Source: Candidatus Woesebacteria bacterium RIFCSPHIGHO2_01_FULL_39_23 (GTDB taxonomy: Bacteria; Patescibacteriota; Microgenomatia; UBA8517). Taken from it: a DNA stretch of 32,543 bases. This document shows, one piece after another, positions 21,427 through 29,142 of this stretch. The stretch's first letter is position 1. Each line of letters begins with the position of its first letter. Position numbers and translations under genes: made by a program. The stretch spans positions 1-32,543 of the forward strand of contig MGGH01000029.1 in NCBI GenBank assembly GCA_001792305.1, given 5' to 3'. Under the pieces are notes generated by a model. The model saw only the letters and a program-made list of their open reading frames with translations. It was not told where the DNA came from and did no database searches.

Positions 21427-22020
21427 GTGCTAAAAAACAAATCTTTTTATGGATTACTGGGAATTGTAATAATATTAATTACCATCGCGGTATACGCGTC
21501 GACGAACCCCAAAACTCCCAATACACTGTCTATTCCAACATCGACCCCTAAAATTTCGGTAAAAAATACTCCTGAAGGCTGGAAAACATATACATCGCAA
21601 AATTTAGGTTTTGCGCTTGCATATCCGTCTTTAATGGAAATTAGGGAACACGAAGATGGTACAGTAACTTTTGTATTGCTTGGACCCACTCAATCAAAAG
21701 GCACTGAAATGTACGACGGAATAAGTATCAATTTCTCCAACCAAAGTTTCGAAGGAGATTTCAAAGAATTTATCGAAAAAGAATGGAAACTCAAAAAAGA
21801 GGATGAAATTTACACCGAAGTTGGGGAAATAAAAGAATCAGATATCGCAGTTAAAAAGGGATTAACTTACTCTGTGAGTTCCCTTGGAAATTTTGATTTA
21901 ATTTTTATACCTACAAGTGATAATAAATATTTACAAATCACGATGCTTGTTGAAGACCCAAAAAATCAAGGGTTTGAGGAAATTAGTAAAAAAATATTGG
22001 ATTCACTGGCTATAAAATAA
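21427..22020 (+). CDS. Secreted or anchored protein, PsbP-like fold possible
   Basis: The 197-residue protein starts at a GTG 7 nt after a TATAAT box. It has an N-terminal membrane helix (LLGIVIILITIAVYA, about 10-24), a Pro/Thr-rich linker, then a soluble domain beginning GWKTYTSQNLGFALAYPS. That opening, followed by beta strands and a final helix (EEISKKILDSL), is a pattern common in patescibacterial surface proteins and distantly like PsbP/LpqN-type domains. Function is unknown. The stop codon overlaps the next start by one base. Confidence 0.6.
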   Translation: MLKNKSFYGLLGIVIILITIAVYASTNPKTPNTLSIPTSTPKISVKNTPEGWKTYTSQNLGFALAYPSLMEIREHEDGTVTFVLLGPTQSKGTEMYDGISINFSNQSFEGDFKEFIEKEWKLKKEDEIYTEVGEIKESDIAVKKGLTYSVSSLGNFDLIFIPTSDNKYLQITMLVEDPKNQGFEEISKKILDSLAIK

Positions 22021-22229
22021 TGAAAAGACTGTTCGACTATTTCGCTGCAATTGCCTTAACTACGGCCATCGGCATTTTATTAACGTTTAGTTTGGCATAT
22101 GATATTATTGGCAAAAACATCTCTCCTCAACTGTGGCAGGTTCTTTCAAGTTTGCTGATTATTTTTTGGGCATTGGTTGGATTTTTGATCGAACACTTTA
22201 AACAAAAGAGGGACAAGAGTACTTTATAA
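22020..22229 (+). CDS. Small two-helix membrane protein
   Basis: The 69-residue protein has two hydrophobic segments (about 8-26 and 40-57) and a basic C-terminal tail (HFKQKRDK). It overlaps the neighbouring genes by one base on each side (TAATG-type junctions), so it is the middle of a three-gene operon. No family was recognised. Confidence 0.6.
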   Translation: MKRLFDYFAAIALTTAIGILLTFSLAYDIIGKNISPQLWQVLSSLLIIFWALVGFLIEHFKQKRDKSTL

Positions 22230-22450
22230 TGCCAGCTCTGACTCGTGACCAGATTGGAAAAATTAGCCTATTTGCCTTTGGACTGGCATTTATATTTGAA
22301 GGACTTCGCGCAATTAGAAACAAAAGTATTACCTTGAGATACAAAAGTTTCGGCCCAGAAACTCACACTGATCAAAGCGCTGTTATCTGGGGTGTAATAT
22401 TTATATTGCTCGGCTCGATATTAGTCTCGACCCTTATATTTTTTGAATAG
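22229..22450 (+). CDS. Small two-helix membrane protein
   Basis: The 73-residue protein has two hydrophobic segments (about 12-26 and 50-71) around a polar loop (SFGPETHTDQSAV). It is the last gene of the three-gene operon. Its final 30 nt overlap the end of the VapC-like toxin gene on the opposite strand. No family was recognised. Confidence 0.6.
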   Translation: MPALTRDQIGKISLFAFGLAFIFEGLRAIRNKSITLRYKSFGPETHTDQSAVIWGVIFILLGSILVSTLIFFE

Positions 22451-22825
22451 ATTTTTCAGCTTTTTATCAAAAGTAAATAAGTCAATTTTATCTATAATAC
22501 ATTTACTTAATAGAAAACTATCAACAAATGAGATATTATTTTCTCTATAGAACTTTAAAGCCTTAGCAAAAATATCTTGTGATTCAGCTTTCAGAAAATC
22601 CAAAGAAATCAAAATCTCAATTCTATCTGCAATGTTCATTCTTTTCTGCAAATAGTAGCTCGACAAAACAAACTGAACTTCAAACACTACTACTTGTGGC
22701 AAGACAACTTCTAACTTTTCTTTCTTTGCTTTATTAAACAATTCTCCCACTTTATCAGCTTGGAGCTTAATATCGTCAAGGAGATATCTCAAAATACAAT
22801 TCGTATCTAGTATATAAGTTTTCAC
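22421..22825 (-). CDS. PIN-domain toxin, VapC-like ribonuclease
   Basis: PIN-domain toxins are magnesium-dependent ribonucleases. The 134-residue protein has the expected acidic residues: Asp in YILDTNCILRYLL near the N-terminus, Glu in VVFEVQFVL near residue 49, and Asp in ISFVDSFLLSK and LFTFDKKL near the C-terminus. The ATGA overlap with the upstream AbrB-type gene is typical of a VapBC operon. All catalytic positions look intact. Confidence 0.88.
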   Translation of the reverse strand: MKTYILDTNCILRYLLDDIKLQADKVGELFNKAKKEKLEVVLPQVVVFEVQFVLSSYYLQKRMNIADRIEILISLDFLKAESQDIFAKALKFYRENNISFVDSFLLSKCIIDKIDLFTFDKKLKNLFKKYKGRD

Positions 22826-23094
22826 TTCTCCAGACCCATTCTTTTCATTTTTTTAGCAAATTCTTTAGCAACAGTTCGAGCAACAAATTCGTGAAGTTCT
22901 CTATTAGAAAGAGGTTTTTTGTTCGTCCTCAAACTTCCGCGAAGTTGAGTATAATCAGGCACGGTCTCAACTATTACTTTTTTCCCTTCCAAAGACACAT
23001 TTGCTTTACTGTTTTTCGTTAACCCAAGCTCTTTGCGAAACTTAACTGGAATGCTTATCTGTCCTTGTGATGTAACAGAAACTGTATAAACCAT
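22822..23094 (-). CDS. AbrB/SpoVT-type antitoxin, VapB-like
   Basis: The roughly 90-residue protein begins VYTVSVTSQGQISIPVKFRKELGL, a swapped-hairpin AbrB DNA-binding domain, followed by GKKVIVETVPDYTQLRGSL and a charged helical C-terminus that would bind the toxin. The second of two ATG codons (23094) is preferred because the -10 box ends 3 nt before the first ATG and 9 nt before the second. It should repress its own operon through the promoter just upstream. Confidence 0.85.
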   Translation of the reverse strand: MVYTVSVTSQGQISIPVKFRKELGLTKNSKANVSLEGKKVIVETVPDYTQLRGSLRTNKKPLSNRELHEFVARTVAKEFAKKMKRMGLEK

Positions 23095-23103
23095 ATGCAT
23101 TAA

Positions 23104-23132
23104 AAAATACCAAAATGTATTACTTTTGTCAA
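23104..23132 (-). promoter_or_regulatory. Promoter of the VapBC-like operon
   Basis: On the minus strand TTGACA (23132-23127) and TATTTT (23109-23104) are 17 bp apart, with TGG before the -10 box making it an extended element. Confidence 0.7.
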
Positions 23133-23202
23133 TATTTAATATGAAATAATATTTATATTAACACGGAGATTTTGGGTGCGGGGTTTACTCAACTATATTA
23201 TT

Positions 23203-23970
23203 TTAGACTTTTATTATTGTCCCAACAATGTCTTTAAACATTTCTACTTCTTCAATTCCGTCAATTTTTCCATGGTTCGCATAATCATAATCCGTCTTCA
23301 CTCTAATTAAATTTCTATCTGGCACGCCGATTTGTCTTAAAGGTGCAATACCGCTTCGCCAGTTATCTTCCACACAGAGAGCTTCATTAGGAGAAATTCC
23401 TAAACAATCAAATGCTCTCAGCCAACCTTGCACATCTTTAAACTCATACGGAGGGATGCAATAAACATTGTCACCAAAAATATCACATAGACCATTTTGG
23501 GGTAATTTAATATTTCTCGTCCAACTTGGATCAGCGTTACTTACAGCAAAGACTTCAATTCCTGTAGCTTTAATTGCTTGAAGAGCCTCATGAACTCCAT
23601 CAAAAACTGGCGGGGCAGCTTCGTAAATTGTCATTAATCTGTCGGTGGCCACAACTACCCTTTCGTCTGCGTAATACCTTAGACCGTATTTTAATGCCAC
23701 AACCCTCGCCGCCTCTTGCATTATTGTTGGGTGTACATTGTAATCACGACGCAATCCATTAAGCGCATCTACTAATAAACTAAATACTTCCTCTTGATCT
23801 GTGTTTGCGAAACCGGATATCACCGCTGCAAACTCCTTCATTTTTGTTCGATAAACTAATGACATATCAAGAATCGTATCGTCAACGTCTGTGACAAACT
23901 TTTTTGTTCCTCGCCTAGCAAATCCTTCTTTAAGTAAGTCTATTATCTGCAGTCTTTCACTTCCAAACAT
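23203..23970 (-). CDS. HAD-superfamily hydrolase
   Basis: HAD enzymes are mostly phosphatases using an aspartate nucleophile. The 255-residue protein shows motif I as FVTDVDDTILD (about 25-35), motif II as VFAVSNADPSW near 145, and motif IV as ALCVEDNWRSGIAPLRQIG near 200-215. A large helical cap lies between motifs I and II (about 40-125), typical of subclass I HADs acting on small phosphorylated substrates. The substrate is not predictable. A TGTGATAAT element ends 9 nt before the ATG at 23970. Confidence 0.85.
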   Translation of the reverse strand: MFGSERLQIIDLLKEGFARRGTKKFVTDVDDTILDMSLVYRTKMKEFAAVISGFANTDQEEVFSLLVDALNGLRRDYNVHPTIMQEAARVVALKYGLRYYADERVVVATDRLMTIYEAAPPVFDGVHEALQAIKATGIEVFAVSNADPSWTRNIKLPQNGLCDIFGDNVYCIPPYEFKDVQGWLRAFDCLGISPNEALCVEDNWRSGIAPLRQIGVPDRNLIRVKTDYDYANHGKIDGIEEVEMFKDIVGTIIKV

Positions 23971-23979
23971 AGCCCAAAT

Positions 23980-23988
23980 ATTATCACA
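23980..23988 (-). promoter_or_regulatory. Extended -10 of the HAD gene
   Basis: On the minus strand TGTGATAAT ends 9 nt before the ATG, so the leader is very short or absent. Confidence 0.5.
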
Positions 23989-24086
23989 AACGAAAGAACC
24001 AGATAATCAGTTTAATGGGATTCTGTAAATTTCTAACTAAATTTCAAATATCCAAAATTAACCAATTCAATATTGAAATCAAAATC

Positions 24087-24095
24087 TGATATACT
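24087..24095 (+). promoter_or_regulatory. Extended -10 of the C39-like gene
   Basis: TGATATACT ends 8 nt before the ATG at 24104, so the leader is absent or about 1-2 nt. Confidence 0.55.
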
Positions 24096-24103
24096 GTGGG
24101 CAA

Positions 24104-24781
24104 ATGATAGATATTCCCCTTATTCGTCAGGATTCAAAAAGTGACGATTGTCTCCGCTGTTGCGTGTTGATGGTTTTTAAGTATTTCGGTGATAAAATTA
24201 CAAAAGATGAAGTCTGGAAAAAACTTCATGTCTACAAAAAACATTCCGGTCTTTGGGGAGCATATTTTACAGACCTTGGAAAAATCGCAATTAAAAAAGG
24301 ATATCAAGCAACAATTCATCACTATGACTGGCATTTTTGGAACAATAATACTGTTGACTCAAACAATAAAAGTACTAAAAGCCTCATTTCTGCTTTAAAA
24401 GAACTTAAAAAAGATAAAAAGGAGTTTGGAACTAAAAAAGAAATTAGTAAACAAATTTCGTATCTAAAACTTGGTGGTTTGTTTAAATTTGAGTTACCAA
24501 ATTTAAAAGTCATCGATTCTTATCTCCAAAAGAATACACCTGTAATTATTAGTTTGTGGGGCCAAGACATTTATAAAAATCCAAAAGAAGACTACCGCCA
24601 CACAATAATTATAAAGGGCAAAGACGGCGATAATTACCTAATAAACGACTCACTTTTTGCATTGGAAAAAATCGATAAAGATCACCTTGATTATGCAACC
24701 AAAAGGCGCGGAGGTTGGATGATGGTTATAGAACCAAAACCGGATACTTCAAAGCTAAAACAGGAAATACTCAAATTTTAG
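24104..24781 (+). CDS. C39-like cysteine peptidase family protein
   Basis: C39-type papain-like enzymes trim leader peptides or cut other peptides. The 225-residue protein begins IDIPLIRQDSKSDDCLRCCVLMVFKYFG, where the Gln and the Cys of DDC sit where the oxyanion Gln and catalytic Cys are expected. Near the C-terminus, YRHTIIIKGKDGDNYLINDS supplies the His and Asn/Asp partners. There is no ABC transporter or signal peptide, so it is a stand-alone cytoplasmic C39-like (BtrH/peptidase_C39_2-type) protein. The neighbouring plsC may be co-transcribed (23 nt gap). The substrate is unknown. Confidence 0.75.
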   Translation: MIDIPLIRQDSKSDDCLRCCVLMVFKYFGDKITKDEVWKKLHVYKKHSGLWGAYFTDLGKIAIKKGYQATIHHYDWHFWNNNTVDSNNKSTKSLISALKELKKDKKEFGTKKEISKQISYLKLGGLFKFELPNLKVIDSYLQKNTPVIISLWGQDIYKNPKEDYRHTIIIKGKDGDNYLINDSLFALEKIDKDHLDYATKRRGGWMMVIEPKPDTSKLKQEILKF

Positions 24782-24804
24782 AAGTTTTGGTGTGATATGC
24801 GCAA

Positions 24805-25482
24805 ATGACTGCAGAATACAAAGTTGGACGTTCTGGAAATGGTCCAATTATTGAATCTGCCCGAAATTTTCTTGCTATACCCTTAGGGATATATAGATAT
24901 GAAATCACAGGGCAAGAGCACTTGGCCGGCATTCGAAACCACCCGTCTGTAGTAGCTTTTTTCCCACATACCAGCCATCTTGATCCGATTTCAATAAGGA
25001 AAAGCACCCCATATGATCTTCGTAAATTTGAAGTATTTCCGGCTGCCGCAGACCGTTGGTATTCAAATTCTGTAAACGCAGTTTTTAGCTCTTTAATGCT
25101 TATAACCATACCACTTGATAGGGTTGAGGCAAAAGAGAGCGTAATCCGATGTCGACAAGTTCTTGATCACGGCTTTACTTTGGTATTTTCTCCCGAAGGC
25201 ACAAGAACTCGTAAACCACTGGAGGAAAGGGATTTGAGACGAGGACCAGCTGACCTTGCCCTAAGAGGCGGTTATCCGATTATTCCCGTACGACTAAGAG
25301 GCTTCGAAAATATAATGCCTAAAGGTTACCTTCCCCGGCTATTTGACGGTACCCAAAGATATCGTGTATCCTTGAGTTTTGGAAAACCCATCTGTGTCCC
25401 TCAAATAGAAGATGTTGTCCAAAGAAAACAGGAAAGTCTCGCTTTGACAGAATATCTCAAACAGCATTTCTTGGAAATGTAG
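24805..25482 (+). CDS. plsC: 1-acyl-glycerol-3-phosphate acyltransferase (PlsC family)
   Basis: PlsC-type enzymes add an acyl chain to lysophosphatidic acid or related lipids at the membrane. The 225-residue protein has the catalytic HX4D motif as FFPHTSHLDP (about 52-61), the acceptor-binding motif FSPEGTRTRK near 131-140, and YPIIPVRLRGFENIMP as the later conserved block. It starts 23 nt after the C39-like gene. Its 3' end overlaps the SET-domain gene on the opposite strand by 26 nt. In cells that lack full lipid synthesis, such enzymes may remodel scavenged lipids; that part is inference. Confidence 0.88.
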   Translation: MTAEYKVGRSGNGPIIESARNFLAIPLGIYRYEITGQEHLAGIRNHPSVVAFFPHTSHLDPISIRKSTPYDLRKFEVFPAAADRWYSNSVNAVFSSLMLITIPLDRVEAKESVIRCRQVLDHGFTLVFSPEGTRTRKPLEERDLRRGPADLALRGGYPIIPVRLRGFENIMPKGYLPRLFDGTQRYRVSLSFGKPICVPQIEDVVQRKQESLALTEYLKQHFLEM

Positions 25483-25966
25483 AGGCAGTTTTAACAATAG
25501 CCCCTTGTGTCCAACTCGGTAAGTGCCCCGCGTGTAGTTTTTGAAAATCCGGATCCTTATAATCGTCAGGAGTTACCGAACCTCGACAATCTGCTGCCCC
25601 ACAATTGCAGGCGAATTTGTGCATAGTGTCCTCGGTAATTTCTGTCGTGGCATAGTCATATGTAACCTCCTCATTCTCCTTAATATCCCGCTTGGCAACC
25701 AGTGTTTCATCATCCGCCCACCAGGTATTTGGGTCGCATGAGTGATTAATATACATCCTATCGTCCTGTACAAAAATAAAATGATCTTTGTAATGGTGAA
25801 TAAATTTATGGTACTCCGGTTGAATCGTCGGTAATTTATCTTTGGTTAACTGGATTGCGTCCGGTTCCATTTTCCAAATGACTGTTCCGACAGGAATGCT
25901 TCGAGCTGCAACAAGACCAATTCCTTCGACGTCACTTTTGCTAACTGTTACATCCGGATGAAGCAT
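25457..25966 (-). CDS. Small SET-domain protein (lysine methyltransferase-like)
   Basis: SET-domain enzymes methylate lysines using S-adenosylmethionine. The 169-residue protein consists of little more than the domain: GIGLVAARSIPVGTVIW at the start, the pseudoknot motif NHSCDPNTWW, the catalytic-Tyr segment EEVTYDYATTE, and a post-SET zinc motif CNCGAADCRG. Key residues are all present. An upstream in-frame extension exists to 26125 but is excluded, because TATAAT (25978-25973) ends 6 nt before the ATG at 25966 and the extension crosses terminator-like hairpins. Such short SET proteins occur sporadically in bacteria; the target is unknown. Confidence 0.85.
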   Translation of the reverse strand: MLHPDVTVSKSDVEGIGLVAARSIPVGTVIWKMEPDAIQLTKDKLPTIQPEYHKFIHHYKDHFIFVQDDRMYINHSCDPNTWWADDETLVAKRDIKENEEVTYDYATTEITEDTMHKFACNCGAADCRGSVTPDDYKDPDFQKLHAGHLPSWTQGAIVKTASTFPRNAV

Positions 25967-25972
25967 AGGATT

Positions 25973-25978
25973 ATTATA
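25973..25978 (-). promoter_or_regulatory. -10 box of the SET gene, leaderless
   Basis: On the minus strand TATAAT ends 6 nt before the ATG at 25966, which decides the start of the SET gene. Confidence 0.65.
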
Positions 25979-26048
25979 TAAGTTTTCTATATTATTGGCA
26001 TGCAGGAGTTTTTGTTTCTTATGTAAGAGTGGGTTTTGGAAATTTGGC

Positions 26049-26122
26049 GGGGCCGCTTTGGCCCCCTTTTCCTCCCACCCTGGGAGGAAAGAGTCCCACC
26101 AGCAGTGCCGGCGGGACTCTTT
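26049..26122 (-). terminator. Three tandem hairpins after the GC-rich LysM gene
   Basis: In minus-strand order after the stop: AAAGAGTCCC/GGGACTCTTT (26122-26088), TCCTCCCA/TGGGAGGA (26088-26070) and GGGGCC/GGCCCC (26065-26049). The first two share a base. T-runs are short, so this is a strong but non-classical terminator, like the one after the other GC-rich gene. Confidence 0.6.
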
Positions 26123-26125
26123 CAT

Positions 26126-27223
26126 TTACTGGGGACAGGTAAACACCCAGTCTTGACTTTCGATGCTGTATGAGGCGTTGTACCCCGCAGCCCGACATGT
26201 TGGTGTGTTTAGTACTGCTCCACACATATCAAGCGTAGCCGAGTCCACTACAGATACAAGGCCAGGTGTGACATTAATTGTAAACGTTGTCACTCCAAGA
26301 AAACGAGCCAAGCTTCCATACCGCCGGAAACCCGATGCACGTGCTATCGTGCACGCGGCCCGACACTGCGTAGTGTCCGGGGGGGGTGGGCTGTACGGCA
26401 TTGCCGTCGCGACAGGCCGGGCGATAGGCCGCGCGTAGACTCGCGCTGACGGGTAGGCCGCGGCTTGAAGCACCGAAACTCCTACCATTATGACCAGGAA
26501 TCCGCCGGCAACTGTTGCGACTACACCAATAACAGTTGCTACGGCTGCGGCTACCCGCGGCAGCACAGTACCCGCGCCAATCACCACGGCGCTAGACAGC
26601 TGTGCCTCGTAACCGGGCTTCATGTAAACACGGTTGCCCATCTGGTCCAAGTACGATTCCCATGACCCGTACCCTTGCGGGACGGTTACAGTGTAGGCTG
26701 GCCCATCGCTGGGTGCCCAGCCGTCGCTCGAACGGACAACGTAGGACCCGACCCGATAGAATGTGACGCCTCCGTACTGGCGGGCGTCAATGACTTCGAA
26801 CACACTGCAGGACGAGCCGGCCCAGATTAGAGCGAAAGCGAAGTCATCTCGCGACGTCGACCAGAGCGGGAGCTCACTCCCGGTTCCGCAGGCCCCCGAC
26901 GGTCCTACATAGGGCGTCACCCTCCCGATACGGGTCGATTTCGGCTGGGGAATCGGCGACGGCGTACGCGCCAAACTGATACACGGCACCCGGATCACAG
27001 ACCCAGCTTCCAGCGAGCCCGACATCGGAAAACTCGTGTTCCCGTTATTCCTGTTCAGCGCCGTCAACGCAAACGGCGCTGTCTGGTACTTCTGGGCGAC
27101 ACCCTCCACAGTGTCGCCAGATTGTACCGTATATGTACAACCCTGTGCGACCGCGGGTCGCACGCCGATCGGGGCCACGGACATAGCCGCAGCCAAAAGT
27201 ACGGACAAAATTCGCGCGTACAT
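26126..27223 (-). CDS. Secreted LysM-domain protein in a GC-rich cassette
   Basis: LysM domains bind peptidoglycan or chitin-type glycans. The 365-residue protein has a signal peptide (YARILSVLLAAAMSVAPIG, ending AVAQ near 27), then a LysM motif, YTVQSGDTVEGVAQKYQTAP..LNRNN..IRVPC (about 31-80). A Pro-rich linker follows, then a middle domain with two or more cysteines, a hydrophobic segment (about 220-253) that could span the membrane, and a Cys-containing C-terminal domain. The DNA is much more GC-rich than its neighbours. A perfect AAAGGAGG Shine-Dalgarno site lies 6 nt before the ATG, unlike the leaderless genes around it. It looks like an import, possibly from the same kind of source as the 10261 gene. 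Confidence 0.8.
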   Translation of the reverse strand: MYARILSVLLAAAMSVAPIGVRPAVAQGCTYTVQSGDTVEGVAQKYQTAPFALTALNRNNGNTSFPMSGSLEAGSVIRVPCISLARTPSPIPQPKSTRIGRVTPYVGPSGACGTGSELPLWSTSRDDFAFALIWAGSSCSVFEVIDARQYGGVTFYRVGSYVVRSSDGWAPSDGPAYTVTVPQGYGSWESYLDQMGNRVYMKPGYEAQLSSAVVIGAGTVLPRVAAAVATVIGVVATVAGGFLVIMVGVSVLQAAAYPSARVYARPIARPVATAMPYSPPPPDTTQCRAACTIARASGFRRYGSLARFLGVTTFTINVTPGLVSVVDSATLDMCGAVLNTPTCRAAGYNASYSIESQDWVFTCPQ

Positions 27224-27537
27224 GGTGTTCCTCCTTTCGCGCGATCAACGACTTAACCGGGACGAGTAAATCCCGTCAATACGACTATTTCTTTCTTTTT
27301 CCCTCCTTTCTCTAATTCCGGAAATCTCCGGATGGAGCGCTCCAAAACGAAGCATACAAAAAAATAAAAGCCCATAATTTTTTACTTCTACCCTTTTGAA
27401 TGCTCCGCTTTTAGCACTTTTCTCCTGCATGTCAAAGTGCGTAAATTGCCTATTCGGCTAAAAATCACCGCTTTTTAGTGATTGCCAAACAGGTTTTAAA
27501 CATTCTAACACTGCATCCTATAATAGTAAAGGTGAGA
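27224..27537. other. Leader region of the LysM gene and end region of gdhA
   Basis: This holds the Shine-Dalgarno site (27230-27237), an AT-rich stretch with TCCGGA- and GGAGCGCTCC-type palindromes (27317-27343), a GCACTTT/AAAGTGC hairpin (27414-27440) and the gdhA terminator (27463-27483). On the minus strand TTGACA occurs within the 27414-27440 hairpin and could be a -35 element for the LysM gene. No gene is supported. Confidence 0.45.
27463..27483 (-). terminator. Intrinsic terminator of gdhA
   Basis: On the minus strand AATCAC pairs with GTGATT around a 9-nt loop and TTTTAG follows, about 55 nt after the gdhA stop. Confidence 0.6.
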
Positions 27538-28779
27538 TTAAACTCTTCCTAATACTCTCATAGCGGAAACGACGCGGGAGACGGCTGTAACATAAGCAGT
27601 CATACGAAGCGTAAGCTGGGGTTTTTCAACGTGAACTTTCCACATTTCATTAAACGCTTTGTCCATTATCTTTTTAAGCTTCTTAAAAACTTCACGCTTT
27701 TCCCAATAGTAACCTGAAAGATTTTGGACCCACTCAAAATAAGAAACTGTCACTCCACCAGCGTTGGCTAAAACATCAGGTACAACCAATATCCCTCTTT
27801 TCTGTAAAATTTTATCTGAATCAGGAGTTGTGGGACCATTGGCAAGCTCAATAATAAATTTGGCATTTATTTTTTGGACATTTTTACCAGTTATCACGTT
27901 TTCCAGAGCGGCTGGTGCCAAGACATCGACATCAAGAGTCAAAAGCTGGTCATTAGTTAGCTCGTCGTAAATTCCAACAACTGACCCTGTTTTTTCTTTA
28001 TGTCTAACAACCTTCTCTATGTCAATCCCCTTCGGGTTATAGACAGCACCTTTTGAATCTGAAATTGCGATAACTTTATATCCTACATCAAGAGCAAACT
28101 TTGCAAACCAGTACCCCACATTTCCCATTCCCTGCACTACAATTGTAGGTTTTTTATTTCTAAATTTCTTAATTTTTTTAGTTAAATTTTCTAACGTATA
28201 AAAACCACCCAAACCTGTCGCTTCTTCTCTCCCCTCTGACCCGCCAATTTCTATTGGCTTTCCCGTAAAAGACGCCCGCGGATTATAATTCTGAATTTTT
28301 TCATACTCGTCCACCATCCAAGCCATGATTTGACTGTCGGTATTAACATCGGGCGCGGGAATATCAATCCAGCAACCAATAAATTTAGAGGCCCACCTGG
28401 CATAGGCTCGTGACAACCTTTCAAGTTCAGTCTTTGATAACATCTTAGGGTCAACCACTATTCCTCCCTTTCCTCCACCATATGGAATTCCGGCAACACT
28501 ACACTTCCAACTCATCCACATAGATAGCGCTTTTACCTCATCTTCCGTTACTCCGGGGTGAAATCTAATCCCACCCTTGTAAGGTCCGCGGCTACTACTG
28601 TGTTGCGAGCGAAAAGCGCTAAAGGCAGCCAGTTCACCATTATCAAGCTTTATCTTGAGTTTTGTTTTATAGAAGTGTTCCGGTTTGGAGAGATAATCAT
28701 ATTCTTTTGCTGTTAATCCGATAATTTTAGACACTTCCTTTAGTTGGGCCTTTGCGTTTTTATAAGGATTTCCTAACAT
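27538..28779 (-). CDS. gdhA: Glutamate dehydrogenase (Glu/Leu/Phe/Val dehydrogenase family)
   Basis: Glutamate dehydrogenase interconverts glutamate and 2-oxoglutarate with ammonia. The 413-residue protein has the substrate motif YKGGIRFHP..DEVKALS..MSWKCS, the catalytic lysine region IPYGGGKGGI near 106-115, and the NAD(P)-binding motif VVQGMGNVGYWFAKFA near 221-236. DVLANAGGVTVSYFEW near the C-terminus is also conserved. Length fits the small hexameric (class GDH-I) form. ATG 28779 is preferred over the in-frame TTG at 28785. TAAAAT lies about 11 nt upstream. It stands alone between the LysM cassette and rpsU. Confidence 0.95.
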   Translation of the reverse strand: MLGNPYKNAKAQLKEVSKIIGLTAKEYDYLSKPEHFYKTKLKIKLDNGELAAFSAFRSQHSSSRGPYKGGIRFHPGVTEDEVKALSMWMSWKCSVAGIPYGGGKGGIVVDPKMLSKTELERLSRAYARWASKFIGCWIDIPAPDVNTDSQIMAWMVDEYEKIQNYNPRASFTGKPIEIGGSEGREEATGLGGFYTLENLTKKIKKFRNKKPTIVVQGMGNVGYWFAKFALDVGYKVIAISDSKGAVYNPKGIDIEKVVRHKEKTGSVVGIYDELTNDQLLTLDVDVLAPAALENVITGKNVQKINAKFIIELANGPTTPDSDKILQKRGILVVPDVLANAGGVTVSYFEWVQNLSGYYWEKREVFKKLKKIMDKAFNEMWKVHVEKPQLTLRMTAYVTAVSRVVSAMRVLGRV

Positions 28780-28947
28780 TACCAAAGATTATTTTAAACT
28801 AGATTAAAATTAGATTAAGGGGTTTAATTTTTCAAGTGGCATCTTGACATTACTTTTGTTAAAATACTTCCGGATGGTGATTTTTTATGGCTTATTTAAA
28901 CATCAAGTCTTTAATACAAATCTACTTTGGAGAGGGGGCGATCATTC

Positions 28948-29142
28948 ATGGTGTTCGTCAAACGCCAAAAAGGAGAAACGGAAGACAGACTTATTGCTCG
29001 CTTCAAGAAAAAGGTCCTTTCCGAGAAAATATTAATTGATTACAGAGAGCGCGAAAGATATAAAAGTCCGTCTGAGCGAAGGAAAGAGAAAAAATACAGA
29101 ATAGAGCACCTTAGAGAATTAGAGAAAAAAAGGAGTTATTAA
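28948..29142 (+). CDS. rpsU: 30S ribosomal protein S21 (bS21)
   Basis: S21 lies near the mRNA exit channel of the small subunit and assists initiation. The 64-residue product, VFVKRQKGETEDRLIARFKKKV and a long basic helical tail (RERERYKSPSERRKEKKYR), matches the family's usual form. A GGAGAGGGGG tract about 8 nt before ATG 28948 serves as a Shine-Dalgarno site, which excludes the upstream in-frame TTG at 28927. A leader of roughly 80 nt follows TTGACA/TTAAAAT elements near 28846-28863. The stop overlaps that of rnhB on the other strand by 4 nt. Confidence 0.9.
   Translation: MVFVKRQKGETEDRLIARFKKKVLSEKILIDYRERERYKSPSERRKEKKYRIEHLRELEKKRSY

Noticed and set aside
27245-27430. 61-codon minus-strand frame upstream of the LysM gene
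   Set aside because: No recognisable protein features, and it covers palindromes and the leader of the LysM gene.
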